From assembly GCA_026419635.1 (NCBI GenBank), contig JANZZB010000009.1, positions 10,853 through 16,816 on the forward strand: 5,964 bases of DNA. The letters run 5' to 3'. The stretch is from Clostridiales bacterium (GTDB taxonomy: Bacteria; Bacillota; Clostridia; Oscillospirales; Butyricicoccaceae). The notes under the pieces are model-generated. The model had not been told where the DNA came from. It was given only the letters and a program-made list of their open reading frames with translations, and did not search any database. Made by a program: the position numbers and the translations under genes. Below, in pieces: positions 1 through 5,550 of the stretch (the stretch's first letter is position 1; the number at the start of each line of letters is the position of its first letter).

Positions 1-20
1 GAGATGTGTATAAGAGACAG
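1..20. other. Untrimmed Tn5/Nextera mosaic-end adapter (artefact)
   Basis: Bases 2-20 read AGATGTGTATAAGAGACAG, the 19-bp Tn5 transposase mosaic end used in Nextera library adapters. The G just before it fits the Read 2 adapter arm, which ends in G; the Read 1 arm ends in C. This is library-construction sequence, not a mobile element of the organism, so real genomic sequence starts at about base 21 and this is a contig or read end. Neighbouring bases 21-102 deserve caution because contig ends are where chimeric joins collect. Confidence 0.96.
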
Positions 21-102
21 AAAATAAAAAGATATGTTGAAATAAAGGATCAAAAGGTGTTAACATGATCTGCCTATTTATGGTTTTAGTGCCGAATGAA
101 GC

Positions 103-1863
103 TTAGGCTTGTTTATTCTTTTTAAGAATTTCATTTAATTTTGAAAGAGATAAAAACTGATCCTCATACACCGCTTTCTGGATAGCTGCGAAGGAATCGG
201 CTACGTTTGCGGTGCCGGTAATGAATACACCGGAGTAGCTATATTTTGCGCCATGCTGCTGCGCCGCACTGCCTTTTTTGATGCAGTCACCAATAAAGGA
301 GGAGTTATACGCTACACACATACGAACAGAATGAAATGCTCCGACAATGTTAAATCCGCGGGTCAGAACCTCTGTAAAATGAGCAAGTTGTTCATTAAAA
401 GCGTCAACCACGTCCTGTACGCAGATGAACTGCGCAGGGTCGCCACTTCTGACTCCTGTATCAAATCCGGAAATCGGGTCAACGCCGTTATTTAGGGCCA
501 GCTCCAGAAGTTTGAGGCCGTTTAAGTATCCTGCGCTGGGGCGTCCGTTCGAATTGCCGTCGGAATATACTTCGGTGCATCCTTCAATGGAGTATTCCCG
601 CGCTTCATTAAGCGTTGCACCCTTTTGCAAAACCAGGTCGGTAATCAGCTCGGCGTTGTAATAAGCCGGCATGGCAAGCGCCCTCTGCGTCATGCCGACC
701 GCCTTTCTCATCAATGCTTCCGGTGTATCTTTATGCAGCTGCAGGGCAATTGACGGTTGGGTCAGCTGTATATCCTCGGCGGCATCAAGCACGGCGAAGG
801 TGAGGTCGTTTGTGATATCTTTCAGGTCCTTGTCATAGCCTCCGATCATCAGATTCTGCCACATTGGATAGCCGGCGAAGGACTGAGAATCCTGTTTATT
901 GCGTAGCTTAATCACTTCGCTGAACTTGATGAAGAGTAGCTCTAACAGTTCGACCGCTTCCTCCCGGGTTATAATGCCTTCTCTGATATCTTTATCATAC
1001 AAAGGATATAAATACTGGTCAAAGCGCGCTACGCTGTTTCCGTGGCTGTTATCTTCAATGTGCTCGAGCAAATGGATAAACCAGACAAACTGCAGTCCCT
1101 CGTAAAACGTCTGCGGCGGGTTTTCCGGAACATTGCGGCAGTTGACGGTAATGTTTGATAGTTCCGCTTTACGAATAGGGTCTGCTTCCTTTTCGGCCAT
1201 GCTTGCAGCATAATCCGCAAAACGATTCGCATAACGGATGACCGCGCGAAGAGTGATGATTACAGCCTGCTCAAAATCAATTTTTGCCTGCAACTCGTCG
1301 GTACGATGGACGGACGAAAACTCTGCGATCATATTCTCCGCTTCTTGGATTAGCCCCCTCAGTCCGACTTTCATGAGTTTTCGAAAATCGGGAAGCACTT
1401 CGCAGGTCGAACCGTTGCGGCAGCCGACCGTCATCACTCCAACTCGCTCTGCATCAAGAACATCGTGATCCATTGCTGCATTACAGACATCTTCAAACGA
1501 AGTTCCGCTCCAGCGACGGAGAATATCTAAAAGATCTTTTCTTTCCTCTTTCGGTATGCGGACAGGGTCGGTCGGTCTTGTCTCAAACAGGTCTATTTCG
1601 TCAATAATCCACTGCGTACCCCATTCAGGAAAAACGGGGATCCCCCGGAAACGCTCGGCCTGGTTGCCGACGATCAGTTCGCCGTCGTTTATCAGCAGAG
1701 TGCAGTTATCCAATATGTGTTCAAAAGCTTTTGCGTTTTGCAGAATCGGCGGATTCAGGAAGTTTCGCTGGTACGCTTCTGTTACCAGTCTTGCGCGTTC
1801 TACACAGATACTCGGCTTTGTTGTACGAAGATTTTTTCTTAATAATTGTACACGGGATGTCAC
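103..1863 (-). CDS. Glycyl radical enzyme (glycerol dehydratase/PFL2-like), C-terminally truncated, no glycyl radical domain
   Basis: Encodes 586 residues from a GTG start with GGAGGG 7 nt upstream; a TTG five codons earlier overlaps that Shine-Dalgarno and is unlikely. From memory it aligns along its length with Clostridium butyricum B12-independent glycerol dehydratase: the N-terminal TSRVQLLRKNL region, SVARFDQYLYP (about 277-287), MPAYYNAELI (about 398-407), and the thiyl-radical loop EGCTE with Cys429 and Glu431. Family enzymes are cytosolic homodimers of about 790-850 residues that use a C-terminal glycyl radical (RVxGY loop), made by a radical-SAM activase, for dehydration, decarboxylation or C-S/C-N cleavage. 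This protein ends at EILKKNKQA, where the reference runs on for about 200 residues, so the radical Gly and last barrel strands are missing. Glycerol-binding residues are not conserved (reference Asp447 aligns with Ser, His164 with Glu, Ser282 with Gly), so the substrate is unknown. As written it should be inactive unless completed in trans; it may be a pseudogene or an artefact of the contig end. Confidence 0.85.
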   Translation of the reverse strand: MTSRVQLLRKNLRTTKPSICVERARLVTEAYQRNFLNPPILQNAKAFEHILDNCTLLINDGELIVGNQAERFRGIPVFPEWGTQWIIDEIDLFETRPTDPVRIPKEERKDLLDILRRWSGTSFEDVCNAAMDHDVLDAERVGVMTVGCRNGSTCEVLPDFRKLMKVGLRGLIQEAENMIAEFSSVHRTDELQAKIDFEQAVIITLRAVIRYANRFADYAASMAEKEADPIRKAELSNITVNCRNVPENPPQTFYEGLQFVWFIHLLEHIEDNSHGNSVARFDQYLYPLYDKDIREGIITREEAVELLELLFIKFSEVIKLRNKQDSQSFAGYPMWQNLMIGGYDKDLKDITNDLTFAVLDAAEDIQLTQPSIALQLHKDTPEALMRKAVGMTQRALAMPAYYNAELITDLVLQKGATLNEAREYSIEGCTEVYSDGNSNGRPSAGYLNGLKLLELALNNGVDPISGFDTGVRSGDPAQFICVQDVVDAFNEQLAHFTEVLTRGFNIVGAFHSVRMCVAYNSSFIGDCIKKGSAAQQHGAKYSYSGVFITGTANVADSFAAIQKAVYEDQFLSLSKLNEILKKNKQA

Positions 1864-1870
1864 AAAGGAT

Positions 1871-1876
1871 CCCTCC
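1871..1876 (-). promoter_or_regulatory. Ribosome binding site setting the GTG start of the glycyl radical enzyme
   Basis: On the minus strand this reads GGAGGG, followed by a 7-nt spacer and GTG at 1863-1861. The upstream in-frame TTG (1878-1876) overlaps the site and cannot use it. The GTG start also puts the N terminus level with that of glycerol dehydratase, which supports the choice. Confidence 0.75.
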
Positions 1877-1899
1877 AATCATAAAATTTATATATGCCT

Positions 1900-1908
1900 A
1901 TTGTAGCA
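1900..1908 (-). promoter_or_regulatory. Candidate extended -10 promoter for the glycyl radical enzyme gene
   Basis: The minus strand reads TGCTACAAT, an extended -10 (TGn followed by TACAAT, 5 of 6 to consensus). It lies 36 bases upstream of the GTG start. No good -35 box sits 16-18 bp upstream, which would suit a promoter that needs an activator such as the divergent AraC-family protein. That dependence is inference. Confidence 0.35.
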
Positions 1909-1941
1909 TCATTTTTTTAACATTTCTTTGCTTAAAAAGGC

Positions 1942-1969
1942 TTGTTATATGCAAATCTCGTGCTATTAT
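1942..1969 (+). promoter_or_regulatory. Candidate promoter for the AraC-family regulator
   Basis: TTGTTA (1942-1947), a 16-bp spacer, then TATTAT (1964-1969) preceded by TGC, so an extended -10. A transcript from here would have a 5' leader of about 165 nt containing the hairpin at 2043-2063. A second, weaker pair is TTGATA (1984-1989) and TATCTT (2008-2013) with 18-bp spacing. The two candidates cannot be ranked with certainty from sequence. Confidence 0.4.
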
Positions 1970-2032
1970 TTAAACGGAGTAAATTGATAAGGACATTGTG
2001 CTCTCTGTATCTTAGCCAATTTTCTTTGTCTT

Positions 2033-2063
2033 AAAATGAAAACAGCCCGTACTTGACGGGCTG
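2033..2063 (-). terminator. Intrinsic terminator acting on minus-strand transcription
   Basis: A perfect 8-bp GC-rich stem, CAGCCCGT (2043-2050) and ACGGGCTG (2056-2063), encloses a 5-nt loop. On the minus strand the stem is followed by TTTTCATTTT, a good U tract; on the plus strand it is followed by A residues, so it should not stop araC transcription. No minus-strand gene ends just before it. The nearest one upstream on that strand is mtaB, about 1 kb away, with araC lying between in the opposite sense. It would also shield the glycyl radical enzyme gene from read-through. Confidence 0.7.
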
Positions 2064-2123
2064 AAAAAATAACGAATGTTAATTTTTAAATGAAGAAAAG
2101 GCTGGAAGACAGTTGGCAGAATG

Positions 2124-2130
2124 AAAGGGG
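2124..2130 (+). promoter_or_regulatory. Ribosome binding site deciding the araC-type start
   Basis: AAAGGGG ends directly against the first ATG (2131), leaving no spacer, but lies 9 nt before a second in-frame ATG at 2140. The second ATG is therefore the likelier start, giving 281 rather than 284 residues. Confidence 0.6.
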
Positions 2131-2139
2131 ATGAAGAAA

Positions 2140-2985
2140 ATGGAAGAAAACGTTGTCGAAATCAATTCAGCAAAGGAGTTTTCATTTTTTCATATTATCG
2201 ACGAATCGGATTTTTTGGGTTGTTTTCATTGTCATGATTTTTATGAGGTATATATCAGTGTATCCGGCGGGAAAAATTTTATCATCAATAATAAAATTTA
2301 CGATATGATGCCACGTGATCTTTTTATCAACAATAACTATGAAATACATAAAACTACAACGCTTAAAGGAATTCCTTATGAACGATATGTGCTTGAATTT
2401 AAGCCGGAATTCGTCCTGCCATATTGTACAAACAATACAAATCTTCTACATTATTTTCGTGTTCGTCCCGAAAATTTCAGCCATAAAATCAGTTTAAGTG
2501 TTGAACAGTTTGAACATTTGCTTATGTTGTTTAATAAATATGAGAACTTAAATAGGGATGTCTATGGCAAAGACGTATTGGAAAAAATCTATTTTATTGA
2601 AATGCTTGTCTATATATCCAAAATCTTTAACAATGAACATAAGGAATATAATCGGACAGAATATATAACGGTGATCACTCCGATGCTGAATTATATAAGC
2701 GAAAATCTTTCCGGGGATTTATGTCTTGATCGGCTTGCGTCACAAGTTAACATTAGCAAAGATCATATGTGCAAGCTTTTTAAAAAGTGTACTGGCACAA
2801 CAATTAATAAGTTTATTGTAAAACAACGGATCGCCAGAGCAAAAGAACTATTAAACCAAAAGCTATCGCCGACGGAAGTGTGTGCAGAGGTTGGGTTTAA
2901 CGATTATTGCCATTTTATCCGTACATTCAGGGAAGTCGTTGGAGTTTCTCCCGTTAAATATTCTAAAGGGATGCGAATAGATTGA
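2140..2985 (+). CDS. AraC family transcriptional regulator (cupin sensor plus AraC HTH)
   Basis: A 281-residue protein of the usual AraC-family size. The N-terminal part (about 12-95) resembles the cupin-type ligand-binding domain, with the typical HCHDFYEVY motif (30-38) and short beta-strand segments. The C-terminal part (about 182-277) is the two-helix-turn-helix DNA-binding domain: the first HTH around 195-216 (LDRLASQVNISKDHMCKLF), the second around 242-266 (SPTEVCAEVGFNDYCHF), then the family signature GVSPVKYS (268-275). Such proteins bind promoter DNA in the cytosol and usually activate nearby genes when a small molecule binds the cupin. The gene is divergent from the truncated glycyl radical enzyme across a shared control region, which suggests it regulates that gene; this is inference, and the ligand is unknown. 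Sampled lines are clearly more AT-rich than the enzyme gene (about 25-30% GC against 45-60%). Confidence 0.9.
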   Translation: MEENVVEINSAKEFSFFHIIDESDFLGCFHCHDFYEVYISVSGGKNFIINNKIYDMMPRDLFINNNYEIHKTTTLKGIPYERYVLEFKPEFVLPYCTNNTNLLHYFRVRPENFSHKISLSVEQFEHLLMLFNKYENLNRDVYGKDVLEKIYFIEMLVYISKIFNNEHKEYNRTEYITVITPMLNYISENLSGDLCLDRLASQVNISKDHMCKLFKKCTGTTINKFIVKQRIARAKELLNQKLSPTEVCAEVGFNDYCHFIRTFREVVGVSPVKYSKGMRID

Positions 2986-3003
2986 ATTCTGATTCGAATT
3001 CAA
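2982..3003. terminator. AT-rich hairpin at the araC stop codon (weak terminator candidate)
   Basis: TTGAATTC (2982-2989) and GAATTCAA (2996-3003) form a perfect 8-bp stem with a 6-nt loop, overlapping the TGA stop at 2983-2985. The stem is AT-rich and there is no proper T tract on either strand (plus strand continues GAAATTT), so termination would be weak at best. It lies in the 70-bp gap between the convergent araC-type gene and mtaB. No better terminator was seen in that gap. Confidence 0.3.
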
Positions 3004-3055
3004 GAAATTTAATTCTAGAGTTCTGATAAAATAAGGCTTGTCTTGATTGGCAGTC

Positions 3056-4345
3056 TCATTCAAATTCACAGTAAAGGTAATCTTCGTCGGATCCGGTAAT
3101 GCGTACGGTTTTTAGTGTGTTCCTCAAGTTTTCTGAAGATTTTACCCGTACTGGACAGTAATTTTTGGTATGCCCGATAGAAAATGGGTAGTCTTCACTT
3201 TCAAAAAGAATTTCATCTACTTTACCGACTTGCGCTTTGAGAAAAGTATTCTTAAGTTCTTTGGCAACTGCGCCTGCTTCTCGGGCGCGCTGCTCTTTTA
3301 CTATTTTCGATATCTGATTTTCTAGTTCCGCTGCTTTTGTTCCTAAGCGTTTCGAATAAGGGAAGACATGTACCATAAAGAGTGAACAGTCCTTTATCAA
3401 AGAGAGGCTGTTTTGAAAGTCTTCTTGGGTTTCGAAAGGAAACCCTACGATCAAATCAGTCGTTACAGCACAACCTGGAAACGCAGAGTAAAGGCGATTG
3501 ACTGCTTCGAGATAATCCTTGGAACGATACTTTCTCCCCATTTGTTTTAGGACTGTGTCGGATCCGCTTTGTAGTGAAAGATGAAAGTGAGGACAAAAAT
3601 TTTTATACCCGGAAAGAGCATTGCAAAATTGATCGTCAATCGTTCTCGGCTCAAGTGACCCGAGGCGGATTCGAACATCCGGCAATTCTGCTAAAATACG
3701 TTGGATCAGATCGTAAAGCGCTGGTTTTTCGTGCAAATCTTTTCCATAGGATGAGATTTCAATACCTGTGATTACTATTTCTTGAAATCCTTCTTCACGC
3801 AGCCTTTTTGCTTCAAGTAATACATCATCAGGAGACAAGGAACGGGACCTTCCTCTTACATAAGGAATAATACAGTAAGTGCAAAAGTTGTCACACCCGT
3901 CCTGTATTTTTAAGAGAGCTCTGGTTCGGCCTTGATTGGAATCCGCTGATAGAGGTTCGAATACCCGGTAATGAGATACGTCGGAAACCAGTTTCTTAGG
4001 CTCGTGTTTGATATAAAACTCTTCCGCAAGAGATACGATGTTTTTTCGATCTGTGACACCGCAGACGATATCGGCGCCAAGAGATGCAACTTCGTCGGGC
4101 TTTGTTTGAGAATAACAGCCGCATACCGCAATAATTGCATTCGGGTTTTCGCGGCGTACGCGACGTATGACCTGTCGGCACTTTTTATCGCTTAACGCGG
4201 TAACTGTGCACGTTGTAACCACATATAAATCAGCACCCGGTTCAAACGAAACAACGGAATGTCCTTGCTGTAAAAACAGTCTTTGCAAAGATCCAGCCTC
4301 GGCTTGGTTAACCTTGCAGCCTAATGTATAAAAAGAAACTCTCAT
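3056..4345 (-). CDS. mtaB: tRNA (t6A37) methylthiotransferase MtaB
   Basis: A 429-residue radical-SAM methylthiotransferase that converts t6A37 to ms2t6A37 in tRNAs reading ANN codons, acting in the cytosol. The N-terminal UPF0004 domain has the three cysteines binding the auxiliary 4Fe-4S cluster: Cys10 in YTLGCKVNQAE, Cys46 in TTCTV and Cys77 in CGCYSQ. The radical-SAM CxxxCxxC motif is Cys151, Cys155 and Cys158 (CDNFCTYCIIPYVRGRSRS). HFHLSLQSGSD (254-264) and TDLIVGFPFET (296-306) are typical of the family. The last 60 or so residues form the TRAM RNA-binding domain. LGCKVNQAE points to MtaB rather than MiaB or RimO, and the length is normal. ATG at 4345-4343 has AAAAAGGAG upstream with a 5-nt spacer. 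It is convergent with the araC-type gene and divergent from the HPr-like gene. Confidence 0.95.
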   Translation of the reverse strand: MRVSFYTLGCKVNQAEAGSLQRLFLQQGHSVVSFEPGADLYVVTTCTVTALSDKKCRQVIRRVRRENPNAIIAVCGCYSQTKPDEVASLGADIVCGVTDRKNIVSLAEEFYIKHEPKKLVSDVSHYRVFEPLSADSNQGRTRALLKIQDGCDNFCTYCIIPYVRGRSRSLSPDDVLLEAKRLREEGFQEIVITGIEISSYGKDLHEKPALYDLIQRILAELPDVRIRLGSLEPRTIDDQFCNALSGYKNFCPHFHLSLQSGSDTVLKQMGRKYRSKDYLEAVNRLYSAFPGCAVTTDLIVGFPFETQEDFQNSLSLIKDCSLFMVHVFPYSKRLGTKAAELENQISKIVKEQRAREAGAVAKELKNTFLKAQVGKVDEILFESEDYPFSIGHTKNYCPVRVKSSENLRNTLKTVRITGSDEDYLYCEFE

Positions 4346-4350
4346 TTGGT

Positions 4351-4359
4351 CTCCTTTTT
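4351..4359 (-). promoter_or_regulatory. Ribosome binding site of mtaB
   Basis: The minus strand reads AAAAAGGAG, followed by ACCAA and the ATG at 4345-4343. This is a strong match with a short but workable spacer, and it fixes the mtaB start. Confidence 0.75.
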
Positions 4360-4382
4360 ATTGATTTTTCTAATAAACATTA

Positions 4383-4411
4383 TTGAAAAGCGAGAATGAT
4401 TCAATTATAAT
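4383..4411 (+). promoter_or_regulatory. Sigma-A-type promoter for the HPr-like gene
   Basis: TTGAAA (4383-4388, 5 of 6), a 17-bp spacer, and a perfect TATAAT (4406-4411). Transcription should start near 4418, about 50 nt before the ATG at 4468. Its -10 overlaps the opposing mtaB promoter. Confidence 0.75.
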
Positions 4412-4432
4412 AAATCAGATGAAAAGTTACAA
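4404..4432 (-). promoter_or_regulatory. Candidate sigma-A-type promoter for mtaB
   Basis: On the minus strand, TTGTAA (4432-4427, 4 of 6), a 17-bp spacer, and a perfect TATAAT (4409-4404). Transcription should start near 4397, about 50 nt upstream of the mtaB ATG. The two divergent -10 boxes share the palindromic core ATTATAAT (4404-4411). Confidence 0.6.
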
Positions 4433-4467
4433 TACTATGTGTATACAGTAAATGAGGTATTTCTATT

Positions 4468-4707
4468 ATGAAATCCATAAAAGTACATCTATCCTATATT
4501 GATGACGTCAAGAAAATCGTCGAGTCGGCAAACCATATGAAATGTGATGTTGATTTGGTATCCGGAAGATATGTTATTGACGCGAAATCCATTATGGGAA
4601 TTTTCAGCCTTGATTTCTCTAAACCGATCACACTGGAGATACATGGAAATGATGAAGAGGCCGACAACTTTATTAAGGAAATCAAGGACTATGTAGTGGA
4701 AGAATAA
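4468..4707 (+). CDS. HPr-like (PTS phosphocarrier fold) protein lacking the active-site histidine
   Basis: A 79-residue protein, slightly shorter than HPr (about 87). It aligns without gaps with Bacillus subtilis HPr (recalled sequence) at an offset of five: DAKSIMGIFSLDF (38-50) matches the LKSIMGVMSLG region, so Ser41 corresponds to regulatory Ser46, and IVESANHMK (17-25) matches the helix after the active site. The GIHARPA loop is replaced by LSYIDDV: His15 becomes Tyr10 and Arg17 becomes Asp12. It therefore cannot carry phosphate from Enzyme I to sugar permeases. Crh of bacilli is a precedent: an HPr homologue without His15 that keeps Ser46 for HprK and works in CcpA-mediated repression. 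Whether this protein does so is inference. GAGG lies 10 nt before the ATG, a strong promoter is upstream and a terminator downstream, so it is probably monocistronic. Confidence 0.8.
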   Translation: MKSIKVHLSYIDDVKKIVESANHMKCDVDLVSGRYVIDAKSIMGIFSLDFSKPITLEIHGNDEEADNFIKEIKDYVVEE

Positions 4708-4732
4708 ATCTGTAATCTATAAGTAGAAAATA

Positions 4733-4776
4733 ATCCGTCACAGGCACAGCGGCCTTGGACGGATGTTTTTTATTTT
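4733..4776 (+). terminator. Intrinsic terminator of the HPr-like gene
   Basis: ATCCGTC (4733-4739) pairs with GACGGAT (4758-4764). An inner AGGC/GCCT stem (4742-4745 with 4752-4755) extends the hairpin across a small internal loop. A T-rich tract, GTTTTTTATTTT, follows. It lies 25 bases after the stop codon. Confidence 0.8.
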
Positions 4777-4814
4777 ACGTGTGATTTTTTAAAAAATGGG
4801 GAATAAATATTAAC

Positions 4815-4822
4815 GGGGTGAT
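4815..4822 (+). promoter_or_regulatory. Ribosome binding site deciding the start of the membrane-anchored protein
   Basis: CGGGGTGAT (4814-4822) matches 7 of 9 bases of the extended Shine-Dalgarno GGAGGTGAT. The GTG (4818) and ATG (4821) lie inside it, so the next in-frame start, GTG at 4827, eight bases after the GGGG core, is favoured. If ATG 4821 were used the protein would gain two residues. Confidence 0.5.
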
Positions 4823-4826
4823 GCGC

Positions 4827-5450
4827 GTGTGGGAAAAAATTAGGCAATATAAATATTCAATTATTTTTATACTGAGCATTGTTATTTCTGCGCTTATCTG
4901 CCTCGTTATGTTGTTTCAATATCAGGCGTCAAAAAGGAACAATGTATCAAAACAGAATTCCATCACCGACCACGGTAAAGAATATAAGTATGAGCCCAAA
5001 AAGGACGGTACAATCATACTAAAAGAGACTGATGTTGAAAAAATGATTACAAAAGAATTACCTGAAGGGTTTCCTCTGCAAAATATTAAAATCACTTTGG
5101 AAAAAACAAATAAGGCAACTCTAACGGGAGAAGTTGAACAGGATAAATTAAAGGCATATATAAGTAAAAGCGGCGATAAGTTAAATTCTTATATAGAGAT
5201 GGGTTTAAAACTCTGCCCGAAAACAATAAATGTCAGCGCGGTATTTGACGTAGGGATTGCTGCTGACGGCGGACTTATTATATTAACTACGCGAAAAATT
5301 GAAGCCGCCGGTGTTACTCTGCCGGACGGGACACTTCCGCAGGATTTTTTTGACGGATTAAACGAATCAGTCAATCGCGCTCTGACAAATAGCGGATACC
5401 TTTTTCAGAGCATAAGTATTAAAGATGGCTATGTAGAATTAATCCCTTAA
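4827..5450 (+). CDS. Single-pass membrane-anchored protein of unknown function (DUF2140/YpmS-like architecture)
   Basis: I do not recognise this family with certainty. From the GTG start it has 207 residues: a short basic N terminus (KIRQYKY), one hydrophobic segment at about 11-31 (SIIFILSIVISALICLVMLF) acting as a signal anchor, a charged Lys/Asn-rich linker, and an outside domain of about 160 residues with alternating hydrophobic strands. The pattern of a strand with DGGLIIL, then TLPDGTLPQDFFDGLNESVNRAL and a final strand ending VELIP recalls YpmS/DUF2140 membrane proteins, but this is a weak resemblance. Start choice: the Shine-Dalgarno GGGGTGAT (4815-4822) overlaps the GTG at 4818 and ATG at 4821, whereas GTG at 4827 has proper spacing. 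Terminators on both sides suggest a single-gene unit, yet no clear promoter was seen between 4777 and 4815. Confidence 0.75.
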   Translation: MWEKIRQYKYSIIFILSIVISALICLVMLFQYQASKRNNVSKQNSITDHGKEYKYEPKKDGTIILKETDVEKMITKELPEGFPLQNIKITLEKTNKATLTGEVEQDKLKAYISKSGDKLNSYIEMGLKLCPKTINVSAVFDVGIAADGGLIILTTRKIEAAGVTLPDGTLPQDFFDGLNESVNRALTNSGYLFQSISIKDGYVELIP

Positions 5451-5472
5451 GATTAAATGTTGTCTTATAGCA

Positions 5473-5497
5473 ACCGGAGCATTCCTCCGGTCTTTTT
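5473..5497 (+). terminator. Intrinsic terminator of the membrane-anchored protein gene
   Basis: ACCGGAG (5473-5479) and CTCCGGT (5485-5491) form a perfect 7-bp stem with loop CATTC, followed by CTTTTTATT. It lies about 23 bases after the TAA stop and separates this gene from miaB. Confidence 0.88.
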
Positions 5498-5498
5498 A

Positions 5499-5527
5499 TT
5501 GCGCCAAAGTTAGAAATATGATAAAAT
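5499..5527 (+). promoter_or_regulatory. Candidate promoter for miaB
   Basis: TTGCGC (5499-5504, weak), a 17-bp spacer, and TAAAAT (5522-5527, 5 of 6). TGA before the -10 makes it an extended -10 (TGATAAAAT). It sits just after the preceding terminator and about 24 bases before the miaB ATG, so the leader would be short. Confidence 0.45.
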
Positions 5528-5550
5528 ATACAGAATTATAAGGTAATGGA

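Noticed and set aside
21..66. A minus-strand ATG at 66-64 in frame with the truncated enzyme, starting MLTPFDPLFQHI, preceded by AGG.
   Set aside because: The sequence does not resemble the missing glycyl radical enzyme part, and only 15 codons are visible, so neither a reinitiation start nor a new gene can be supported.
21..68. An open plus-strand frame from the edge ending KIKDQKVLT-like (15 codons, TGA at 66-68), which could be the tail of a gene convergent with the enzyme.
   Set aside because: It is far too short to recognise and lies next to adapter sequence at a contig end; it cannot be told from chance.
65..106. A 13-codon plus-strand ORF (MICLFMVLVPNEA) with AAAGGTG upstream.
   Set aside because: Too short, no recognisable family, and it overlaps the end of the enzyme gene; most likely chance.
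253..1906. Several plus-strand ORFs of 60-116 codons opposite the glycyl radical enzyme.
   Set aside because: They are antisense shadows of a well-conserved gene, with no plausible domains or ribosome binding sites.
105..3040. The 8-mer AGGCTTGT at 105, 1939 and 3033, considered as a possible regulator site.
   Set aside because: Three copies of one 8-mer in an AT-rich 6-kb window are not convincing; the flanks do not match and the copies are not placed like operators.
3574..4195. Plus- and minus-strand ORFs of 60-76 codons inside mtaB.
   Set aside because: They lie in other frames of a gene with complete conserved motifs; they have no family features of their own.
4785..4796. TTTTTTAAAAAA palindrome before the membrane-anchored protein gene, considered as a terminator or operator.
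   Set aside because: It is A/T homopolymer sequence with no loop or GC stem; at most it bends DNA or acts as an upstream AT element.
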